From: an uncultured Bacilli bacterium
GTDB taxonomy: Bacteria > Bacillota_I > Bacilli_A > RF39 > UBA660
Assembly (NCBI GenBank): GCA_947628635.1
Contig: CANRAX010000013.1
Coordinates: forward strand, 1-17,732
Direction: 5' to 3'
Length of the DNA stretch: 17,732 bases
In this document: positions 13,927 to 17,732 of the stretch, one piece after another
How positions within the stretch are numbered: the stretch's first letter is position 1
Layout of the letters: the number at the start of each line of letters is the position of its first letter
The notes under the pieces: model-generated
What the model was told of the DNA's origin: nothing
Database searches by the model: none
The model's input: the letters and a program-made list of their open reading frames with translations, nothing else
Made by a program: the position numbers and the translations under genes

Positions 13927-14631
13927 ATGAATGATAAATATATAGGTGTTTTTGATTCTGGAATAGGGGGATTAACTATTTTGGAACAATTGAAAGAAGT
14001 TTTGCCTCAAGAAGATTTTTTGTATTATGCCGACAGAGGAAATGCTCCTTATGGTAATAAAAGTGAAGAAGAGTTATTAAAAATAACTTCCCACGTTGTT
14101 TCAAAGTTAAAACAAAGAGGCTGTAAATTAATTGTCATTGCATGTAATACAGCAACAACTAGATGTATGCAAAAATTACGTGAAGAATTTTCTGATATCA
14201 TTTTTGTAGGTACTGTTCCAGCTATAAAAGTTGCTTGTGATAACAATTATAACAATATCCTCATAATGGCAACCCCAGCTACTATTAAAGCAGAAAGAAC
14301 AAAACAATTAATAAAAGACAATAAGAAAATCACTCAAAATATCTATTTAACAGCTTGTTCTGGTTTAGCAACCGCTATTGAAAAAGGTAATTTTAAAGAA
14401 ATAAATAAAATACTAACTAATGTCTTTAAAGATTATCAAGACAAAGATATATCAGCCATTGTTTTAGGTTGTACGCATTACCCACTTATAAAAGAACAAA
14501 TAAAAGTTAAAATGCCTCATGCTATCTTAATTGATGGTTCCCTAGGTGTTGCTAAAGAAGTAAAAAGACAATTGCAAGAACATAATTTGTTAAAAAACAG
14601 TAAAAATAATGGTCAAATTTTTTTCCTTTGA
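13927..14631 (+). CDS. murI: Glutamate racemase
   Basis: Interconverts L- and D-glutamate and supplies D-Glu for peptidoglycan in the cytoplasm. The family blocks are GVFDSGIGGLTILEQL at the N-terminus, YYADRGNAPYGNKSEEEL, the first catalytic Cys in ACNTATT (Cys73) and the second in GCTHYPL (Cys182), both retained. At 234 residues it is somewhat shorter than the usual 260-270, mainly at the C-terminus. An upstream in-frame GTG at 13918 would add three residues, but ATG 13927 has AGGTGA at the right distance. A TATAAT at 13875-13880 may be its -10 box. Presence of this enzyme argues for a walled cell, unlike classical mycoplasmas. Confidence 0.94.
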   Translation: MNDKYIGVFDSGIGGLTILEQLKEVLPQEDFLYYADRGNAPYGNKSEEELLKITSHVVSKLKQRGCKLIVIACNTATTRCMQKLREEFSDIIFVGTVPAIKVACDNNYNNILIMATPATIKAERTKQLIKDNKKITQNIYLTACSGLATAIEKGNFKEINKILTNVFKDYQDKDISAIVLGCTHYPLIKEQIKVKMPHAILIDGSLGVAKEVKRQLQEHNLLKNSKNNGQIFFL

Positions 14632-14713
14632 AACTTGTTTAAAATGTGTCAAGTAATAGGAGTTAAATAACTATTTATCGTATTTTTATGTTATCATAAT
14701 TATGGTGGTAACA

Positions 14714-15595
14714 ATGAAAAAACATGCAGTAAAAAAAGATTTTTTCACAAATAAAAATACTTATAAACTCTATCGCGAAGTAGGCGAATTACTTCATCCA
14801 GTTATTTCTAAAAGAAACATATCAAATTACAAAATTGTCTTTGAAGATGAAATCATGCCTGTAAGAGTTTTTTATCCTAAAAAAGTTTCTTTTATAAAAG
14901 GGGTAATTATTTTTATACCAGGAATTGCAGATGTTACTGAATCATATTTTAAATATGGAGACATTTGCAAGGAAATAGCTTTAGAAACAGATAAAATGGT
15001 TATAGCTTTAGATTATGAAGAGTCTTCTTTAGTTTACTTACATTTAGTAGATGAATGCTTTGAAATGATTACTTATTTATACAATAAATTAATTAAAAAT
15101 GGTGTTTTAGAAAAAAATATCATTTTGATGGGTGACTCCATCGGTGCTAGTATAATTGGTACCATAAATTATCGTAACTTAAATGAAAAAAAGATTACTA
15201 TTTCTAAAAATGTTTTATTATATCCCGTTTTAAGTGGCGAATATTTTGGAACTTCTAATTTTTTATCTATTTCTAAAAATGAAAAATATAATTTATTAGT
15301 ATTAAGAAGAATACAAGAGTATTATAAAAAAAATGCTCAAGAAGATTTAGATAACGAAGATGTTTTTCTTCTAAAAAGAAAGGATTTTTCTGGTTTTGCC
15401 AAAACTTTACTTATTACAGGAAATTTAGATTGTTTAAAAGATGAAGGTAAATTTTTTGCTGAAACTTTACAGAAATCTTCGGTTGAATGTGAATATTTTA
15501 ATTTAAGTTTTGAAAATCATGGCTTTTTAAAAGATATTGATATGGAAATGAAAAAGGAATTATACACTTGTATAAAAACTTTCCTAGAAACATAG
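14714..15595 (+). CDS. Alpha/beta-hydrolase fold protein (esterase-like)
   Basis: Predicted cytoplasmic serine hydrolase of 293 residues. The nucleophile elbow is GDSIG with Ser142, after the strand KNIILM. Asp239 (GNLDCLKDEG) and His269 (ENHGF) are well placed to complete the triad. The oxyanion region reads IFIPGIAD rather than the HGGG of the hormone-sensitive lipase group, although GDSIGA resembles that group's GDSAGG. A lid-like helical segment lies between about 175 and 225. The substrate cannot be told from the sequence. ATG 14714 is preferred, with GGTGG five bases upstream; an in-frame ATG at 14702 would add four residues but has no ribosome binding site. It stands between murI and the DUF1003 gene, and no clear terminator follows. 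Confidence 0.82.
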   Translation: MKKHAVKKDFFTNKNTYKLYREVGELLHPVISKRNISNYKIVFEDEIMPVRVFYPKKVSFIKGVIIFIPGIADVTESYFKYGDICKEIALETDKMVIALDYEESSLVYLHLVDECFEMITYLYNKLIKNGVLEKNIILMGDSIGASIIGTINYRNLNEKKITISKNVLLYPVLSGEYFGTSNFLSISKNEKYNLLVLRRIQEYYKKNAQEDLDNEDVFLLKRKDFSGFAKTLLITGNLDCLKDEGKFFAETLQKSSVECEYFNLSFENHGFLKDIDMEMKKELYTCIKTFLET

Positions 15596-15609
15596 ATATA
15601 TGTTATAAT
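15581..15609 (+). promoter_or_regulatory. Extended -10 promoter of the DUF1003/lipoprotein pair
   Basis: TGTTATAAT (15601-15609) is a perfect extended -10. The -35 position 17 bases upstream is only TTCCTA. It starts inside the last codons of the hydrolase gene, so the next two genes probably have their own transcript beginning near 15616. Confidence 0.65.
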
Positions 15610-15660
15610 AATGAATATGGGTAGATATTTGCTTTAAATAAGAGAAAGGAATTGATTTAT

Positions 15661-16191
15661 ATGGAAAAGAAAAAAACAAAAAAAGAAATAGTAAGAATGC
15701 TTCTTAGTAATAATGAACTTGATGAAAAAGATGAAGAAGAATTACTGGATTTATTAATTGATCAACCTATAAGTATTGATGTTGATAAGCAAGAAGAAGC
15801 TAAAATGTCTTTTGGAGATAAAGTAGCTGACAAGGTAAGTGAAGTTGCTGGTAGTTGGACTTTTATTGGGCTTTTCATTTCCTTTTTAATAGCTTGGACT
15901 ATTATAAATGGTGTTGTCTTAAAAAATGCTAATCCTATTGATCCTTATCCTTTCATTCTTTTGAATTTAGTCCTTTCTTGCATAGCAGCTATTCAAGCTC
16001 CTATCATTATGATGAGTCAGAATAGACAAGCTGAAAAAGATAGTCTTCGAAATCAAAATGATTATCGTACTGATTTAAAAAGTGAATTAATATTAGAAGA
16101 GCTCCATGACAAAATGGAATTAATTTTAAAAAATCAAAAAAAGATTTTAAAAGCCTTAAAAGAGGAAGATGAAGCAAATGAAAAAAATTAG
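15661..16191 (+). CDS. DUF1003 family membrane protein
   Basis: The 176-residue product has the DUF1003 layout: a soluble N-terminal part, the lead-in FGDKVADKVSEVAGSWTFI, and two membrane helices (about 66-86 and 97-120) separated by the short loop KNANPIDPYPF. The family-typical segment AAIQAPIIMMSQNRQAEKDSLR follows, then a charged helical tail (about 125-176). Both ends are expected in the cytoplasm. The function of the family is not established. The start is ATG 15661 behind AGAAAGGA; an in-frame TTG at 15652 is less likely. Its 3' end overlaps the lipoprotein gene. Confidence 0.9.
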   Translation: MEKKKTKKEIVRMLLSNNELDEKDEEELLDLLIDQPISIDVDKQEEAKMSFGDKVADKVSEVAGSWTFIGLFISFLIAWTIINGVVLKNANPIDPYPFILLNLVLSCIAAIQAPIIMMSQNRQAEKDSLRNQNDYRTDLKSELILEELHDKMELILKNQKKILKALKEEDEANEKN

Positions 16192-16705
16192 TTTAAGTAT
16201 TTTATTAATCATTTTATGTTTCTTTTTAACAGCTTGTGATAATGATACAACTAAAATTGATACTATTGAAAACGATGATGGAAAAATAGATAGTATTGAT
16301 GAAGTTACTAAGAAAAAAGGAACTTTAATATGTACAAGAACCGCAACAGCTAATAATGCTGAACCATTTTTTAATTACACAATTAATTATAAAAATGATG
16401 AGATTTTAAGCTTACATTCAATAGAAGGTTTAACATCAAGTGATAGTTCTGTTCTTGATGAATATGAAGAAGCTTATAGAAAAATTAGTAGTTATTATAC
16501 GGATTTAAAATATTATGATACAGAAGTAACTCGAAATAATAATACTGTTACTTGGGATACAACTATCAATTATGAAAAGATAGATATTGCTGCCTTACTT
16601 GAATTAGAGGGTGAAGATGATAACATTATTGAAAATGGCAAAGCCCATCTTTCAACGTGGCTTGAATTAGCTAAAAAAGTTGGTACTACTTGTGTGGAAA
16701 AGTAG
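16178..16705 (+). CDS. Predicted lipoprotein of unknown function
   Basis: The protein opens with MKKISLSILLIILCFFLTAC, a basic-hydrophobic signal peptide ending in the lipobox LTAC, so lipid attachment at Cys20 and exposure outside the membrane are expected. The mature part is acidic, with strand-rich stretches (TLICTRTATANN, FFNYTINYKNDEILSLHS) and a Tyr-rich helix (EEAYRKISSYYTDLKYY). Two further Cys (in LICTRT and TTCVEK) could form a disulfide. The general plan recalls DUF1307/YehR-type lipoproteins, but I would not assign it. ATG 16178 overlaps the DUF1003 gene by 14 bases; ATG 16169 is in frame but sits too close to GAGGAAG. Translational coupling with DUF1003 is likely. Confidence 0.85.
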   Translation: MKKISLSILLIILCFFLTACDNDTTKIDTIENDDGKIDSIDEVTKKKGTLICTRTATANNAEPFFNYTINYKNDEILSLHSIEGLTSSDSSVLDEYEEAYRKISSYYTDLKYYDTEVTRNNNTVTWDTTINYEKIDIAALLELEGEDDNIIENGKAHLSTWLELAKKVGTTCVEK

Positions 16706-16714
16706 TTATCTTTT

Positions 16715-16790
16715 GTTCTGATAGTTTAACTGGATAGAATATTTCCCTCCGACGGAAATGGTATGGGTTCGAGTCCCGTTCAGAACACCA
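16715..16790 (+). tRNA. tRNA-Arg (anticodon CCG)
   Basis: A complete 76-base cloverleaf. The acceptor stem is GTTCTGA (16715-16721) with TCAGAAC (16780-16786), discriminator A, and an encoded CCA end. The anticodon stem TTTCC/GGAAA closes the loop CTCCGAC, with U33 and anticodon CCG reading CGG. The T-arm is ATGGG-TTCGAGT-CCCGT. The D-stem GTTT/GAAT contains two G-U pairs. No separate promoter is evident and it starts 9 bases after the lipoprotein stop, so it may be processed from that transcript. Confidence 0.93.
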
Positions 16791-16797
16791 AATAAAA

Positions 16798-16816
16798 AAA
16801 GATTTTTTTAATCTTT
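16798..16816 (-). terminator. Terminator between tRNA-Arg and the convergent phosphodiesterase gene
   Basis: AAAGATT (16798-16804) pairs with AATCTTT (16810-16816) around a 5-base loop. On the minus strand it is followed by a T-run (TTTTATTT), a usable terminator for the phosphodiesterase gene. On the plus strand the following bases are less T-rich, so it may work only weakly for the tRNA transcript. Confidence 0.6.
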
Positions 16817-17531
16817 ATTCAAAAGGAATATTGCAAATAAAACCAAGATTTTTTTCCTTAAAAGAAATTTCTTCTCGACTTTTAATAGTCCAAATTAAAA
16901 TAGGCATTTTTTCAATATATTTTTGCCATTTTTTTTGTTTAAACATTTTTTTGGAAATAGCTAGAAAATCTGGACGACAAAGTCTAATCATAAGATTGCT
17001 TTTTAACAACGAACTAATTAACTTATTTTTACTATAATTTTCAGTTAGAAGTAATCCTCTTGGAATTAAAGGAGCATTTTTCTTAAACCATAAAACTATT
17101 AATGGATTAAATGATTTAATAAGGTAGTTGTTAGGATAATTTTTTAAATCTTCAAGTAAAACTTTACAAGTATCATCAATTCTTTTTGTATTTTTTATTT
17201 CAATGTCTAAAAGAACTTTTCCATTAACTAGTTTCAATACTTCTTTTAGAGTTGGAATTTTTTCCTCAGAATTAAGTAAATTAAATTGTTCTAATTGTTC
17301 ATATGTTAAATCTTGTACAAAAAGATTCTTTTCAGTCATTCTAAACAAATTATAATCATGAAAGACAACTAAAATATTATCTTTAGTTAATTGCACATCT
17401 AATTCGATAGGTCTATTTTCTTTAACACTAGTTTTGAAAGCTTTTAGAGAATTTTCTGGTATCAAATCATTATGATTACCTCGATGGGCAATAATTATAT
17501 TTTCTAAATTAGGTATTTTTTTCATATCCAT
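16815..17531 (-). CDS. Glycerophosphodiester phosphodiesterase (GDPD family)
   Basis: Hydrolyses glycerophosphodiesters to glycerol-3-phosphate and an alcohol. The TIM-barrel signatures are all present: IIAHRGN with His16 and Arg17, PENSLKAF, the metal-binding IELDVQ (Glu43, Asp45), the catalytic VFHDYN (His58), and LLDIEIKN (Glu111, Lys113). The C-terminal IWTIKSREE matches the family's WTVN-type segment, and the protein then ends in CNIPFE. At 238 residues it is a typical single-domain form. No signal peptide is seen, so a cytoplasmic role in recycling lipid head groups is likely. The start is ATG at 17531 (second ATG at 17525) behind AGAAAGAAG. It is transcribed toward tRNA-Arg and away from tRNA-Thr. 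Confidence 0.93.
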   Translation of the reverse strand: MDMKKIPNLENIIIAHRGNHNDLIPENSLKAFKTSVKENRPIELDVQLTKDNILVVFHDYNLFRMTEKNLFVQDLTYEQLEQFNLLNSEEKIPTLKEVLKLVNGKVLLDIEIKNTKRIDDTCKVLLEDLKNYPNNYLIKSFNPLIVLWFKKNAPLIPRGLLLTENYSKNKLISSLLKSNLMIRLCRPDFLAISKKMFKQKKWQKYIEKMPILIWTIKSREEISFKEKNLGFICNIPFE

Positions 17532-17585
17532 TCTTCTTTCTATTAAATAATATTTAAAGAAAAAAATTTTATTAATCTTTTCACT

Positions 17586-17594
17586 ATTATAGCA
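17586..17594 (-). promoter_or_regulatory. Extended -10 promoter of the phosphodiesterase gene
   Basis: Read on the minus strand, TGCTATAAT (17594 to 17586) is a perfect extended -10 about 55 bases before the start codon. The -35 position is only T-rich (TTTTTC), as is usual where the extended -10 carries the signal. Confidence 0.65.
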
Positions 17595-17619
17595 TAGTCT
17601 TTAATAAAGAAAAATATCT

Positions 17620-17647
17620 TTGAAAATTAGTCTTTTTATGTTAATAT
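17620..17647 (+). promoter_or_regulatory. Probable promoter of tRNA-Thr
   Basis: TTGAAA (17620-17625), a 16-base spacer and TAATAT (17642-17647) preceded by TGT. Transcription would start within a few bases of the mature tRNA 5' end at 17657. It faces away from the phosphodiesterase promoter. Confidence 0.5.
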
Positions 17648-17656
17648 AACTTATAT

Positions 17657-17730
17657 GCCGATATAGTTTAGTGGTAAAACAGATCCTTGGTAAGGATCAG
17701 CGGTAAGTTCAATTCTTACTATCGGCACCA
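17657..17730 (+). tRNA. tRNA-Thr (anticodon GGU)
   Basis: A complete 74-base cloverleaf. The acceptor stem is GCCGATA (17657-17663) with TATCGGC (17720-17726), then A and an encoded CCA. The D-stem is GTTT/AAAC. The anticodon stem GATCC/GGATC closes the loop TTGGTAA, with U33 and anticodon GGU reading ACC and ACU. The T-arm is GTAAG-TTCAATT-CTTAC. Only two bases remain after CCA, so a following tRNA cluster cannot be judged. Confidence 0.95.
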
Positions 17731-17732
17731 GA

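Noticed and set aside
1..17732. Mycoplasma-type code (TGA as Trp)
   Set aside because: TGA ends rimP (4135-4137) and murI, and tryptophans in valS and other genes are TGG, so the standard bacterial code applies.
1..17732. CRISPR array
   Set aside because: No regularly spaced repeats with unique spacers; the only tandem array is the contiguous 16-bp triplet at 11451-11498.

Overview
The window is very AT-rich (I judge well under one third G+C, not counted). It uses the standard bacterial code: TGA ends rimP and murI, and Trp is TGG. Most genes have strong AGGAGG-type ribosome binding sites and many promoters carry TGnTATAAT extended -10 boxes. With the rimP-nusA-ylxR-infB-rbfA order, a glutamate racemase (so peptidoglycan is made), a LysM protein and tRNAs with encoded CCA, this points to a small-genome, walled, low-GC Firmicute near the Mollicutes, such as the uncultured gut Bacilli/RF39-type lineages. 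That placement is inference.

Layout. Bases 1-74 hold the tail of an unidentified gene, then valS (88-2631) and a weak terminator. A clean promoter at 2659-2687 starts a J-domain + LysM fusion protein (2717-3736). A second promoter (3809-3837) and a leader hairpin precede the translation/transcription operon: an N-domain-only rimP, nusA, ylxR/rnpM, infB, rbfA and an unknown protein ending in QLSLF, a textbook sliding-clamp-binding motif. A terminator lies at 8926-8950. Next is a YitT-family membrane protein with a small unknown gene (9013-10387), its own promoter and terminator, then a separately promoted and terminated unknown gene (10592-11113).

The middle (11114-13926) is the accessory part. 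A 479-base intergenic region carries hairpins, three tandem 16-bp repeats, and a promoter whose -35/-10 spacer contains nine consecutive G. This promoter drives a 605-residue type IV pilin-like protein with three 77-residue Ig-like repeats and a Cys-rich end. The G-run is the classic layout of a phase-variable promoter, and I regard this unit as the most interesting thing here. After its terminator comes a degraded mobile-element-like 5' end with a ribosome-binding-site-sequestering hairpin and a frameshifted reading frame.

The last part holds housekeeping and envelope genes: murI, an alpha/beta hydrolase, a DUF1003 membrane protein overlapping a lipoprotein gene, tRNA-Arg(CCG), a convergent glycerophosphodiester phosphodiesterase on the minus strand, and a divergent tRNA-Thr(GGU) at the right edge.
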